NCBI GenBank assembly: GCA_023213315.1
Contig: JAKCPI010007775.1
Span: 62,001-126,000 of the forward strand
Reading direction: 5' to 3'
Origin: Euborellia annulipes
Taxonomy: Eukaryota; Arthropoda; Insecta; Dermaptera; Anisolabididae
Length of the DNA: 64,000 nt
Made by a program: the position numbers and the translations under genes. This document shows positions 1-12,117 of this stretch, piece by piece; positions within the stretch are counted from its first letter, which is position 1; every line of letters starts with the position of its first letter. The notes below the pieces were generated by a model. It saw only the letters and a program-made list of their open reading frames with translations. It ran no database searches and was not told the DNA's origin.

Positions 1-634
1 ATGTATCGAGTAAACGCATCCGGGAATACTTTAAATCTACGAGTCCTTTCTTCAAATTCCGTTTATGTCCTTCTGTGAGTGATTTCTTTTTTTTACCATA
101 TATGACACCAGGGCGTATATAAGGGGCGGGGGGGGGGCGAGAGTGTCCGGACCCCCTGAAATTTTCCAAATGCATATACATATAGTATATAGAGATATAA
201 CTATGGTCCCGTAAAAGGGAAAATGTTCCGCAGAGCGCCAAAAATTTCGCGTTTTTAAAAATCTTTTTCATTTATATCTTAATAATGTAATATTTGATCA
301 CAATATTGAACTAATTCCATCGCCAATATAACTTCAGTTCTTAGCAGAAGAACTTGCCTCCAAATTTAATAAGTTAATGGCCCTTAACTAGATTTTATTA
401 TTATTTTTAAACAGTTAACAGTTATAGGCCATTATGCAAGGACAATATGAGAGTTTGCTCTGAGTTTCAGGATTAAGGAAGAGGTGGGAGGGACATCTCT
501 AAAATCATAACTGAAAATAAAAATATAAAATTTTATATTATTTAAATATGACGCTTACTATTACTTCAAAAGACTTGTTCCACTAGGGTTGTTGAACAGA
601 TTTTTTTCTATATTTTAATGAGGAGCCAATAGAA

Positions 635-665
<31 letters not shown>

Positions 666-1411
666 AGGAAAAATTGTAAATCCTGAATAATATTCATCTC
701 TTTTTTATTAATTTAATCATCAGACCGCCATAATATTTTATCTCCTTAATATCTTTTTAAAGAATAAAATGAAAGATTAACATAAAATAAAAAAAAATTT
801 TTAACAAGTCGTCATTTGAATGACGTTTTTGTCTATAAATAAAGATTTCAATCAGCCATCCCTCTCCATTTATGCTAATCAATCCAGCCAACATCATAAT
901 ATATAATTATACTAAGCTGTAATTGACTCTCTTTCTCTCTCTGTCTGGTATCTGATGATGTTGCTTTATTAAATAAAAACTTTGATTTATCTAGATAATA
1001 CTGAATTTGGTATGTAATTATTTAATTGCTGATAAAATACTATGAGTATTTACGGGTAATGGAATATTTATTTTTTTTTATGATTGGGATTTAATAGATT
1101 TGTGGAAAAAATAATATTTACAATTTGGGTTTACTTGTAAAATATGTATTTCCTTATATTAAAACAGGATTTTAAAAATTTTATAATTATTTATTAACAT
1201 TAGGTCCTGGGAAGTCTGTTTAGACTCTTAGATCGAGTCACCATATATATATTTTCCTAAATGATAAAAAAAGTGTGAGTGTTAAGAAAAAAAAAAAAGT
1301 ACTCCAAGATATATGTGGTTTCTAAAAAAAATGTAAAGTAAAATTTTCAGAGCAAAATAAAAAACCGCCAAAAAAAAATATTGAATTAGGTTACGAGAAC
1401 ACCCTCTATAT
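1..1411. other. AT-rich stretch without a recognisable gene
   Basis: I see no coding sequence. Positions 110-145 begin CAGGGCGTATATAAGGGG and run into a G tract. This resembles the left end of the element at 5761, but no matching right end was found nearby. A (TA)n run lies at about 640-664. The rest is low-complexity A/T sequence. Confidence 0.6.
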
Positions 1412-1662
1412 CAGTGGTTCTTAACCAAGGGTGCCCGCACCCCTAGGGGAGCAAGAAAGCATTTTGAGGGGTACGAGTCCATTAATCTATAAAATTTTAT
1501 AATTTCGGTGTCTTTATGCAATAGATAGACAACTTGAAAATTTACAAATGTGAAACTGATGACCTTTTTTTTGGTCGACAGGTTATTGTGGGGTGCGATA
1601 GTAGGGGCCTATATTTTAAGATTTCAAGGGGTGCAGATTACTGAAAAGGTTAAGAACCGCTA
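1412..1662. mobile_element. hAT-type MITE with perfect 8-bp target duplication
   Basis: The ends are inverted: CAGTGGTTCTTAACC on the left and GGTTAAGAACCGCTA on the right. The 8 bases CTCTATAT flank it directly at 1404-1411 and 1663-1670. CAGTGGTTCT-type ends with an 8-bp duplication are characteristic of hAT elements. At 251 bp with no reading frame it is non-autonomous. The perfect duplication suggests a fairly recent insertion. Confidence 0.85.
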
Positions 1663-1849
1663 CTCTATATGATAAAATAAATTTTGCAAACGTGAACAAA
1701 ATTTATCAATGGACACATACGGTATAGGGGGCACAACTTTTTTTTGAAGGAGGTGAGGGGGCCCTGATAAGGCTTTCAGAGGCCATATTGTGAACATAAT
1801 GATTTCAAAACCTTAAAATATTATTTTCTTATTCTCTATTTGTATCTAT

Positions 1850-2439
1850 CAGGGCCGCAGACAGACTTGAGGGGCCCCGGGGCTACTTACTACTTGCTAC
1901 GTCCTCCCCTCCCCCCCATCCGGGGGGGCGGGGGGCCCCCCCCCAAAAAAAAAAACCCTTTTTTTTTCCTCAAACACTTAAGTTTGTTTTTTTTAGTATG
2001 TAAAAGGTCATTGTGGCCTTCATACCAACAATTTTTTACACAGTTTTTGACATAATTTTTGAAATAGTTATATATAGCCTACAGTATTTATTTAAATAAA
2101 GTTATTTAAAAATTTTCAAAATTTCCTATACATAGAGTTTCAATAATTTATCGAGGCCAGATCCGGACAGACGATTTCCGGGGGAATGGAAATTTTTTTG
2201 AAAATTAGCCACTGAAATCTGCGATTTTAGCTATCCTGAGACGTGAAAAAGATCAAACTTGCATTAAGCTTAAAGAGCCCGTGCTGCTTCAGGAAAAAAA
2301 TTTCAAGAAAATGATTTTTTTTAATTGAAATTTTAACCATGAAAATTATTTTTTATTAGAATTTTAAGATGGGAGCGCAATGGGCCCTGGCCCCTCGGAG
2401 GGATATAGCTCCTCCTGCCCCCCCCTGTCTGCGGCCCTG
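1850..2439. mobile_element. hAT-like MITE, GC-rich ends
   Basis: Terminal inverted repeats are CAGGGCCGCAGACAG on the left and CTGTCTGCGGCCCTG on the right. The flanks GTATCTAT (1842-1849) and GTCTCTAT (2440-2447) match at 7 of 8 bases, consistent with a slightly decayed hAT duplication. Long G and C tracts just inside the left end are part of the element. The frame spanning the left end at 1840-2055 is the C/G tract read as protein and is not a gene. Confidence 0.75.
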
Positions 2440-4260
2440 GTCTCTATTATAAACTAATGATAAAATAATTGATCAATTACTATGATTCATTTACACAAAT
2501 TCGTGGGAAATGATGTGATATTATTCTATTTCATTTTCATTTTCATGGAATTGATTAGTCAATCCTTTTAAAATGACATATAATTTTATTTATTAAAATA
2601 AGACAGTTGATTATGAAAAGGGGTAATCTTCATTTAAAATATTAATATATTTGGAAAAAATTGCGGTGCAGTATTTATAATTGAAATTTCCACGTTAAAA
2701 ATAAAAAATATATTTGCGCAAATATATTTTAAGAATATTCCCTTAAATTCTTGGTTATGACGAAAACAGTAATATAGTAGATTTTTTTCCTATCTGACTA
2801 TATAATTAATTAAATATTTTTCCGAAAAACGACTCAATGCCTCCCAGCAGCCAGCCAACTCCTTCCTTACAAGGCCGAAGAGATTTTTCCCATTTATCGA
2901 TTAAGACCGAAACACAGACAAATTATAGAGAGCGTTACGATAACAAAATCGAAATTGAATTTTACGCTTCGGCCCCGAGGAGAGGAGGGCAAGGTTCTCT
3001 TTTTCCCTTCCTGTGGCCTTCACTCCATTCCAGGGTTTGATGGCGTTTTACTAATCCAGATAAATTTGAGAAAATTCAAAAATATTTTTCGGAGTTTTAC
3101 TTCTTAATCTTATTGTGTACCTAAGTTCGAAAATCAAAAATCAAGATTAATTGCTACTTATTTGCATTATAATTTCAAAAGATCTGGCCATAGGATGCTA
3201 AGAAATTTGTGATTCTCATTAAATATTAGTGAGCGTTTTTACCGCCCCTGCGGACCGATTCCTTCCAAATTTAAATATCATCTTAGGATTTCCCAAGGAC
3301 TATGAATAGATATAAAGTTTCATCCTTATTCAATGAGTTGTTTCGAGATAACTTGTTTGTTGCCCAAAATTTATTGATAATTTTTTTAATTTTTTGAGGT
3401 CTAAAGTCTCTCTTTCCTTTCCTATCATGCTTATATTCAACTATCAAGCTAAGAACATATCAATCAAGCATATTAAAAAGAAAATGTTTTCTGATTACGT
3501 TAAAGCCTAAAGGAAATTTCTAATTAAATCGATGATATCAAATTCTATTAGAAACTATACAAAAAATTTTGTTCGAGTTCGGACGTCTTTTTAATAAATA
3601 AAAAAAAAAATTAATGTTAAAAATTATTTCTCTAAATAGTTAGGATCTTATTAAAATCTGGAATCCCTTAGGGTTGAATATTAAATAAATAAAAACTAAG
3701 ATGAATAGATATGAAATATCAATTTAAATAGATAATCAGAAAATGGGGCCCACTATGATCTTTTTTTAATTGGTTTGTAAATGGGGTCCACTTGATTGAA
3801 TGATGAATACGTCCGGGCTGAGATTTGAATGCACGACTGGAAGCAACAAGTGAATGTCCCCCTTCTCTTGGATGTGGCTTGGGCACGTGGGCGCGTAGCA
3901 CGCGACCAAATCCGTAGGCGGCCTGGACCCTTCATTACACCTGCCTAAAGAAAAAAAAAATTATAATAAAATCGCCTCCGCGAAAGTCACCTGAGTAGGC
4001 GGCCAAGATGTAATCTAAAAAAAAAAGAGAAGAGAAGCCTAAAAATGGTACCAAGTGCCCACTTGGTTATTAAAGCGAATCTTCTTTTAGAGCTTACAAA
4101 TTATTTGAAAGAATATGAATTGGGAAATTAAGCTCTTAAGAGATGATTTTATGGCAATGCTTTTTATTTTCTATATCAAATAATTTACTAAGATTAAGAG
4201 TCACTTGATTTTTACTTTTTATTATTGTTTTTTTTTTCAACGAACTCTGTTCGGTACTAT
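2440..4260. other. No gene recognised; two GC-richer islands
   Basis: Mostly A/T sequence. Positions about 2835-3050 and 3790-4010 are richer in G+C and less repetitive by eye. The second contains GTCCGGGCTGAGATTTGAAT and a minus-strand stretch that only weakly resembles a tRNA B box. I could not assign either to a gene or a repeat family. Confidence 0.5.
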
Positions 4261-4263
4261 AAT

Positions 4264-4455
4264 CCAGAGGTCTCCAATCTCCGTCCCGCGGACCATATCT
4301 GGTAAATACTTTGAATGGCTGGGAGGCCTGGCAAGAGAGAAGAAAGAGCAACAACCACTAAGATCGTTGCTGTTAAGTAAGGCCAAAGCGCAGCTGAATT
4401 TCGGTTGGGGGCCCCAAATAACAAGCGTGTCGAACGTTTTGCGGCAGTCATAGCT
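4264..4455 (+). mobile_element. hAT-like element end, partner end not found
   Basis: The sequence opens CAGAGGTCTCCAATCTCCG then CCCGCGGACC. This closely follows the CAGNGGTCTC...CCCGCGG pattern seen at the ends of many hAT-derived repeats. I did not find a matching inverted right end or an 8-bp duplication, so the right border is a guess from where GC-rich sequence stops. Open frames on both strands here look like chance. Confidence 0.4.
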
Positions 4456-4506
4456 ATTACCATAATTAAATTAAATAATGGACAATCAAACTTTAATGAT
4501 CTCTGA

Positions 4507-5382
4507 TATTTTTACTTTCTCTTACCCTATATATGAAATATATAGAGAGAAAGTATTGGATTCATGTCAAAAATTCGATGTCGAGATTTTGATGGATCTT
4601 CACGTTTTGAGGTCCCCTGAATCCAAAAAAGTGGTTTTCGCGACATTTGTCTGTCTGTCTGTCTGTGTGTCTGTGTGTCTGTCTGTGAACAAAATATCTC
4701 AATAACGAAAAGAGCTAGAAGGTTGAAATTTTATATTTAAGTTAGGCACCCCCATGGGACGTGACACGAAGCTTTTGAACAAAATCGGCCAAAGAGTACT
4801 AGTACTTTACTGATGTACTTTTTCAGTTTTTTTCGATTTTCTCAAAATTTGCTCCAACGATTTTTTTTTAAATTCATAAATCAATTATTTTTTAGATGCT
4901 CTTTAAAATGTATATTCTCATTTTGCGATTGAAATCTTCTGAAGACCACTTTACTCTTGTATTTCATAGGGAAGATATGAGAAATGGTTCCCATGGTAAC
5001 AAAATATAAATATTTTCCCATACTTATAAATTTTACATTTTTTTTTTTTTTTAAAACATTCACACTTTTTTCTCATTCACTCACACTCACACACACATTC
5101 ACACTGTCTTTTCGGCAGCTCAGGCCATTTAAGACTTTAGACGATAACCGTTATTTATGAATTTATATATATTAGGGTCCAGGCATTTTATTTAAGCATC
5201 TGGTATCCAGATGGCTTAAATAAAAATTTTACATAGTGAATACAATTGTTCCGTACTGTCGGGAACTAAATATATGTCGACACGAAAAATCTGGTGTGAC
5301 AAGCACAGAACACAACTTTCGATTACCGAAGGTAAGAGAAAGTTGTGTGCTGTGCGCCAGTCACACCAGATTTTTTTTTCTT
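4507..5382 (+). repeat. Family A repeat, near-complete copy split by a SINE
   Basis: This is the best reference copy of family A. In order it has the TTACTTTCTCTTACC end, a TATATA palindrome, a block starting CAAAAATTCGATGTCGAGAT, a GTCT short tandem repeat (about 4649-4684), a block with AAGTACTAGTACTTTACTG, the CCCATGGTAACAAAATATAA block, and a 3' hairpin from AATCTGGTGTGAC to GTCACACCAGATT (about 5287-5378). It has no reading frame. A (GTCT)n tract plus a 3' stem-loop recalls non-autonomous Helentron-type repeats, but the true termini are not proven. A SINE interrupts it at 5039-5223. Confidence 0.75.
5039..5223 (-). mobile_element. SINE-1 copy, 5'-truncated, with 11-bp target duplication
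   Basis: Read on the minus strand, it ends with GTGTGAATGTTTT and a poly(A) tail (the T run at 5039-5053). It carries the SINE-1 body including AAAAGACAGTGTGAATGTG and the central ATTTAAGCC palindrome in damaged form. Direct repeats of AAATTTTACAT flank it at 5028-5038 and 5224-5234, the mark of target-primed insertion. The tRNA head is missing, as expected for 5' truncation. Family A continues uninterrupted on either side. Confidence 0.8.
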
Positions 5383-5517
5383 TAATTTTAATAATCTGGC
5401 AATTTTATTACAATATATTCAAATTTAGTTTTGAAAATATATTAGATTTATTGGTAATATGTATTCTTACCAAAATCTAATCAACATCCAAAAAAAAGCT
5501 TGAGAATTTGTGATAAC

Positions 5518-6096
5518 TAGAGACCGGATTTTAAGCAAAATGCTTATTGCTGAATTTTATAAGCAACCATTTGATATTTAATTTCTATACGAATTAGGAA
5601 AAACTAAGTGCATTGAGATTGCATTTTTTATGCTTTTTTTGCTTTTTTTGAGTTTTCATGCTTTTTTCCCTTTCGTGCTTATTTGAACTTATTTTACGAA
5701 TATTTATAATTTTTTTTTTTTTTATTAAAAAACTTTTTTCCCATTCACACACGCATACATCAGGGACGTATATAAGGGGGGGGGGGTGCATGCCCCCCCC
5801 CCCCAAATTTTCCAAAAACCCCGCAGTATGAAAAAATATATCCCTGTAAAAAAAATTTTTTCCGCAGGGTGAAAGAATTTGGTTCCGCAAAAAAAAAAAT
5901 TTTCGCAGGGCGGGGTGGAATAAATTTAGTTTCTTTAAAAAAAAATTTGTATACGCCATTGGTATGAGTAAAAATTGCTTATTAGATGCTTTTTTTTCAA
6001 CTTTTATGCTTATTTAACAACTTTTTATTCAAGTTTTTTATGCTTTTTTAAGCACATTTTTTTCCATTTTTTTATGCTTTTTTTGTCCGGTCTCTA
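5518..6096. mobile_element. hAT-type element with 8-bp target duplication
   Basis: Inverted ends are TAGAGACCGGA on the left and TCCGGTCTCTA on the right. GTGATAAC flanks it directly at 5510-5517 and 6097-6104. Internally it is built from repeats of TGCTTTTTT/ATGCTTATT-like sequence. It has itself been invaded by SINE-like tail sequence (about 5720-5760) and by the small element at 5761-5961. It has no transposase. Confidence 0.85.
5761..5961. mobile_element. Small G/C-tract repeat nested in a hAT element
   Basis: The left end is CAGGGACGTATATAAGG and the right end is TTGTATACGCCATTG. They are only partly inverted repeats of one another. Long G and C runs and several CCGCAGGG motifs fill it. 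A similar left end occurs at about 110 and a related body at about 41280-41430. No exact target duplication was seen. The 121-aa minus-strand frame at 5594-5959 crosses the borders of three repeats, so it is not a gene. Confidence 0.5.
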
Positions 6097-6104
6097 GTGA
6101 TAAC

Positions 6105-7180
6105 CGTTAATTTTCATAAGTGTATCCAATTTTATTTATTTTACCCTAATTTTGTATTTGTTTATAAAATTTTGTACAATAGTGTATGGTGAATTCACGA
6201 TCCACCTCCTCTCCTCCCAGAAATTTATTATGAGTGGCGCGGGGTTCAGAGCCTGTATTTTCTCCAGGGGTGGAGATAGGGGGTGGAGGGAGGTGTCCCT
6301 AGCTACATATTAAAGAGAGAAGGCTTGAGGGAATAAAGTACAGTCAAAGATTTGTTGAAAATTTTAAGATTTTTTTTGTTATGAATTTTTTACTTTCTCT
6401 TACCTATATATGTAATATATAGGGAAAGTATTGTGATCATGACATTTATATATGTGTATAGTCTTATATAATTTTGTCTCTAAAATATCTAGCCTTGGAT
6501 CAGTTCTCCTGCCTCTCACCCCTAGGCCTATGCTAATTTTATAATTTTTTTTTTGTAAAGTTTGCAAATTTCACTAAGAAAAGTAAACTCATAATATCAA
6601 AGAGAAAAAATATTTATTTTTTTAAGAAAATGACTGGAGAATAATGAAATACAAGTTTTTGTTGTTGCTTTGATTTTCTAACATTCGAGAATAAAAATGC
6701 CTAAAAACTTTTTATCTTCTATCATCTAACAATGGAGACTCTTATGTCTGATCATCCTTTAAACATGGGAAACTTTATTAATTTGAGGGCTCTACTTCTC
6801 TTGGTGATAATCTTTCCCTTGTCAAGTGATTCGCAAAGCCATCTTCTAGTTGTTTTTCTGCCTTTCCACACGATTGATAGATTTAGAGAGCTATTAAAAA
6901 AATATAATTTACAAAATAAGAATTTAATTAATTGAAAGAAAATTTTCTTTCTTAGAAGTTGAAAATGTGTCTGCTTTAAGCCATTAAAAGCCCACGAATA
7001 AATTGATAATTTACATATCGTCGGAGAAATTGAAAAATCATTAAATTTTATTACTTAACAAGATAGTTTTAATATTAAATTTTTATTTTCATATTATAAA
7101 GTAAATATGATAATTTTACAAAATTTCGTTTATATTAAGTAAATATTTGTTGAAGCTTGCCTTTATTTTTATATAAAGGC
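6105..7180. other. Mostly AT-rich; one family A fragment
   Basis: A short family A end (TTTACTTTCTCTTACC with its TATATA palindrome) lies at about 6388-6440. Otherwise I see no gene or named repeat. A frame at 6732-6935 has a hydrophobic stretch but no supporting context. Confidence 0.5.
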
Positions 7181-7182
7181 GG

Positions 7183-7566
7183 CTACACACGTAACTGCAA
7201 ACTTGACAAGCATGCATGTGCAATCTTTTTGTACCAGCATGCACAAATTACCTTCGGCACCACACGGCACAAGCATGCTTGTGCAAGAAACAGCTAATGC
7301 CGAAAATTAACCTAAAAATGTCGAACTCAGAAGGTTATTTATTCGAAGATAACAAGGAATACTCACTTTCTTGAAACAGAGACACAATAAATATTAATAT
7401 TTAAATTGAAATTTCAAATGAATTAATATATATTAAATAAATATCAAATGTCAAGACGTCTATACAATGGAGGAGAGTTTTGCTTGCGGGAATATGCTTG
7501 TGCATGATTAAAATTCAATCGAGCATCAAGCGGCTTGCACAATTAAAATGCTTGCGCAACACAGCC
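7183..7566. repeat. Possible MITE rich in GCATGC/TTGTGCA motifs
   Basis: The left end reads AGGCGGCTACACACGTAACT and the right end, inverted, reads AGGCTGTGTTGCGCAAG, which is a loose inverted match. Variants of GCATGCTTGTGCA occur several times inside in both orientations. I could not find a convincing target duplication. The spread of motifs favours a decayed inverted-repeat element over unique sequence. Confidence 0.35.
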
Positions 7567-9110
7567 TATAACATAAAATAACAATCGAAAATAATTTTTT
7601 CATTAGACCTTTTTTTACATATTTTTTTTTATTATGCCCATTTAGCCCGGAGGCGTTTTGGCTAAAAAAAAGTTAGAAATTATTATTTTTTTAGTTAATC
7701 TTTTTTATTAAATCCCCTTAAGGTTCAGCAGATATATTTTTTTCTTTTTTTTAAAATAGTTAAATTTTGTAAATTAAAATAGTTTAATAGTTGGCCTATA
7801 ATTAGACTATATGGACGGATAACGGTTTTCGAGTTTATATATGTATTTGTTTAATGCCTGTCTGCTCATCGATCGAAATTCAAAAAAATGTTTACTTATT
7901 GTTTAGCTGCCTAAAAGTAGGCAACTAGCCAATCAGAAAAACATTTCCAATACAGCTGACGCTTTTAGCGATACTTCGTTTTTTTTACTTTCTCTTACCC
8001 TATATATGAAATATATAGAGAGAGAAAGTATTGTTTTTTTTAATTTTTGACTTTTTTGCTCGAAATTTTTTAAATATTTTTTAATATTTAAAAAAAAAAT
8101 TTCCGATTTAGGTTCACGTCCATTAAAATAACTTAACAATAAAAAACAAAAGTATTTATTATAAAATGATCTATATAGTGTTTGGATTCCAGTTTTTTTA
8201 TGAATAAAACATTAGAGCAATGCATACACATTTGGCGCCATTCTTGCCATTAATTTTATATTAATTTACAATCCTGTTGCTAAATTACAACACAATAAAT
8301 TGTAACTTAAATTTAAAATGATGTTAATTTGTTTATCGTTCTAATGATCTGATTTTTATTATTATTATTACCTTCTAGCAAAAGAAAAAAAAATGATTTA
8401 AATTAATTCTCTTATTATCAATATTCTGACCACATCAGTTAGATGAGTTAAGCATAAAATTGTCCGAATACAGAGAAAACAATTAATCTAAGGTGTAGCC
8501 TATATAAAATTCTTCTTAAGTCAATTTATTATAAATGAATAATAATTACCTACATCTCTAATAAATCCCCTTAGGAGACGTAATTAATTATATTTGATTT
8601 CGAAATCAGCTCCATAAAACGATTCATTATCGAAAGGTTGCAGAGATCACGCGCTAAAGCAGCCAGCATACAACCCATTAAAAAAAAAATATCCCCCTTA
8701 ACAAAAAAAAAAATCTTATCTTAGAAATTGTCCGAGAGGTGTTTGTAAATACATACTACAACAAACAACATATTACCAGTTTGTAATTTTATTATAGTCA
8801 TGTCCCGTTGGTGTTTTTGTTCGTGACTGACTGATAAGCAGTCAGTGATAGAATATTAACGAGAATGGAGCTCATTAGTTGGCATTTGTAGTCGTGGGGG
8901 GCGGTAATTAGTCACACGTCCCGCCCAGGCGACCATTAAATCAGTACCATATTGTCTCATGCCAATTTAAAAGGGAGAAAGGCAAATAAAAAATAGAATA
9001 ATATCTAAAAGATGACTTGTAAATCAAACAATCAAATTTTTAACCCAAAAGAGCAATAATTTTTAAAATAAAGTAATTTTTACTTATAATTGAACTAATA
9101 AGTAAATTAA
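7567..9110. other. No gene; one family A fragment
   Basis: Family A 5' end fragment at about 7987-8036. A GC-richer patch at about 8870-8945 (GTGGGGGGCGGTAATTAGTC) is not obviously repetitive and could be regulatory, but nothing in it identifies a function. Confidence 0.5.
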
Positions 9111-9111
9111 T

Positions 9112-9345
9112 TATCTATATATAATTCCTTAATGTCTGTCTGTCTGTCAGTCAAGCTCTGTTTCGGCAATTTTCTGTTGAAATTTTGAATCGGAATTTTA
9201 TATGCTTAATGAAGACCTAGTCTAGAGATTATATGAAAATCATTTCGTCCCGAAATATCTATTATTAATTTTTGAAGTTATTATTTCTACCAAAGGAAAT
9301 GTGTAAGGAAACATTTATGGATTCTTTACATTTATGAATCCTTTG
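9112..9345 (+). mobile_element. Family B (Helitron-like) 5' fragment
   Basis: It starts with CTATATATAATTCC then TTAATGTCTGTCTGTC, matching the family B 5' end at 60260 and, inverted, the one at about 63350. The body, including a diverged fit to CCCGAAATTCCTATAACTTT and a repeated ATTCTTTACATTTATG, follows the family order. The CTAGT 3' end is absent. Confidence 0.55.
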
Positions 9346-11514
9346 AAATTTTCATAATAAAATAATTTAATCTATCAAATGGAAAAAGATAAAAATTGTT
9401 AATTAAATTTTTTCCTTTAATTAACTAAATAATAGAAATATCTGTTTTTTATCAATTTAGTTGGCTTTTAATTCGTTAATGCATGTTTGTTTTTTTCTTT
9501 GTGAATTTCTCTCTTCATAGACTGTAGGAATTTTGAAACGAAATGTTAAAAACGACCAAGATAGAGCGGTGCCCCTCTGGATAGACAAGGAGTTCGCTAG
9601 TATTACTAATTTGCATAAGGAAAATACAAAGATTTTTTCAATAATCAAATAGACTTCATTAAGCTTAGTTAAGGAAAAATATGTTCGAATTAAATGAGTA
9701 GAAACATATGTAGGGGAAGTCTCTCATGAAGCTCGCTCTCCTTCATGGAAATTTTCAAGATTTATTTACTGAAGATTTTTTTTTTTTATTTGCCTCCCCT
9801 CTCTGAAATAATCAAATTTTAGATATTACTAACATTATGCTTAATACATGGCTGACATTACTGCTAAAATTAGCATTCAAATTCGATTTTAAGTATTATT
9901 AATATTTTTTTTTTTTTTTTTTTGTTTATGGTATTTTTCGGTATCGGAGGCCATTTAGACCTCGTCCCTATCTACATTGTTAATATTATTACAAAAGATA
10001 TTTTTTTAAATACTTCTTTTTCTATGCCCCAAAGCAACATAAATTATGATAAATTTAAAACAAATGAGAATATAATCAAATCAGTAGTCCAGTTTTATTA
10101 TAATAAAAAAAAAAAAAAAAACAATTCTTCTTGTCTAAAAAATGAGTTCATTATTGTTTCAATTAATTTTTTTTTTTTCGTTATCATTTTGAAAATTAAA
10201 TATTTTTCAATTTACATACACAGGAAAGATGATAAATTCTTTTTAAGAGCGATAAAGAGAGAGAATATACTCCAATTATAATAGGTATCTATATTCAAAC
10301 TTTAATCTATTTATTCTTATTGCCTCAAGTCAAAATAAACTGAATGTTGAGATCAGATTTATTTAATTAATTTATGTAAAATTTTAAGCTAGACTTTTAT
10401 GAAACTTTCAGATATTAATTTTAATACGGCCTTTTCCGTCTGTTAAATTTAATCAGTAATAATTGTGATCAAAGCTGACGATTATACTTAATCACAAAGG
10501 ATATTTTAAGAAGATTGTGTTGAATAGTTGTTTTATTAAACCATGTTTAATATTATTTATTCTCATTGTGATGTCCCAATTTTGTTTTTCTAAAAAACAT
10601 GGTAGTGTAAGCAATAAGTTGTCTTTTTTTCATACTGGTAAACGAAACATTGTAAATGTACAATAGAAAATAAACAACAGTTAAATCGAAAGTATAAAGT
10701 TGTTTTCACCTATGTCCTGTTTTAGGTTCTTTTTTTTCTTTTTCTCTCAAACAAATCCTTCAAGCCTCTCTTCCATTTGTTTTTTTTTTTAATGAAGTGA
10801 TCTCTGTTTTTCAAGTTTCTTTTGATTTGATGTCTTCCCTTTGTTGAATACCAATGAGTGCTATCTTCATGGCGAAAGGCTTTTAAACAGGTTAAAATAT
10901 ATTTTCGATTAGATATCTAAGATTAAAAAGAAATATTTATCTCAATAAACTTATAGTCTTTCTAATATTACATGGATTTTATCAAAATTTATTTGGAATA
11001 CATAAATTAATGATTTTATTATTAATTCTTTCTTAAGATAGCCGTTTATAGAATGAGAGAGAGAGAGAGAGGGAATCACAAGACTGGGCCTGAATATTAA
11101 AAAAAGTTTGGATAGTTTTTATGCATAAAATATAAACATCCCTAAAATAATGAATTATAATTGAAAGATTTTTTTGTTAGAAATTTATCGTGTGCTTTTT
11201 GGGAATCTTGTCTTCCATTCTCAGCGCTGTCTGTTCGTATGATATCCCATAGCTAGATTCCCAAGTTTATAGTTTCTAAAAAAAATTGGTTCAAAAAATT
11301 AGATAAAATTTCGGCTTGGTCAAATGAAATCAGATATTTATTTGGTGTGTTACTTTTTATGCTTTCTCTGAAAATAAGGACCTGAAGATCGGGTTTGTTT
11401 TAAATGTTATTTAAAATAAGCCGACTAAGATCTTTAAAAATTGGATCTCTTATAATGATATCTATCTAAAACATAGAGAATTGGTCTGATTTGAGAAGGG
11501 TATAAAGGAGTAGG
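9346..11514. other. AT-rich, no gene recognised
   Basis: Poly(T) and poly(A) runs and simple A/T sequence dominate. The 119-aa frame at 9922-10281 is rich in Ile, Phe, Asn and Lys, includes a homopolymeric Lys run from a poly(A) tract, and has no recognisable motif. A (GA)n tract lies at about 11053-11072. Confidence 0.55.
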
Positions 11515-11517
11515 AGA

Positions 11518-11735
11518 GGCGATTGGCTGAGGGGATAAAGCAGTTAAGCTTATAATTCTGAGTTTGAAGACAACTCGAGTTCAAATCCACCTCATGGCAA
11601 TAAATTATCCAACTCTACTTGAGATGGCTCCTCCTGAGGAAGGAAACGGAAACCCATCTCAGTATCATTCCCTTGTTTCCACTACATCCAACGGTTACCA
11701 GTTTAAAATTAAATAATATTAATAACAAAAATAAA
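11518..11735 (+). mobile_element. SINE-2, tRNA-derived, with intact A and B boxes
   Basis: A perfect polymerase III A box, TGGCTGAGGGG, lies at 11524-11534. A perfect B box core, GTTCAAATC, lies at 11579-11587, about 45 bases downstream, as in a tRNA gene. Downstream the sequence (CCTCCTGAGGAAGGAAAC and onward) is unrelated to tRNA, and it ends in an A-rich AATAACAAAAAT tail. No cloverleaf 3' half or CCA-proximal stem follows, so it is a SINE rather than a functional tRNA gene. It is unrelated in body to the SINE at 62823. Confidence 0.8.
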
Positions 11736-11798
11736 AATTTAATAACAAAAAAAAAACTCTTCCCTTTCTCACAACCTTTGAATTAATATATAACCTTA

Positions 11799-12083
11799 GG
11801 GAGCGTACAAGTATTACGTAACGCAATTTGGGGGGGGGAGTCTCGTAAAACGTTACCATGCGTTACAAGGGGGGGGGGTTGAACAACGAGTTACGTAACT
11901 GGTATTTTAGCGACTTTCTGGTACTTTGCGCAACAAAATTGTGACTTTTAGATAAAAATGGCCACTTGAGCGTTACGTAACGTCTAGGGAGGGGGGTCCA
12001 GAAAAAATGTTACGGCGCCTGACATGGGGGGAGGAGGGTTAAAAATCTTCAAAAATTGCGTTACGTAATACTTGTACGCTCCC
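11799..12083. mobile_element. PIF/Harbinger-like MITE with TTA duplication
   Basis: Long inverted ends start GGGAGCGTACAAGTATTACG and continue through TAACGCAATTT; the right end is the inverse complement. TTA flanks it at 11796-11798 and 12084-12086. A 3-bp TTA/TWA target and GG-initial ends fit PIF/Harbinger. At 285 bp with no reading frame it is non-autonomous. The inverted repeats look identical by eye over about 30 bases. Confidence 0.75.
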
Positions 12084-12117
12084 TTAATTAATGCCGATTT
12101 TAATATAGATTTTAAAC

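Noticed and set aside
3739..4010. A minus-strand tRNA-derived SINE
   Set aside because: A B-box-like GATTTGAAT has a mismatch and no acceptable A box lies at the right distance.
9922..10281. 119-aa plus-strand frame
   Set aside because: Composition is that of A/T-rich DNA, with a homopolymeric Lys run and no motif.
11518..11600. A functional tRNA gene
   Set aside because: A and B boxes are present, but the 3' acceptor stem is missing and a long non-tRNA body with an A-rich tail follows, so it is a SINE.
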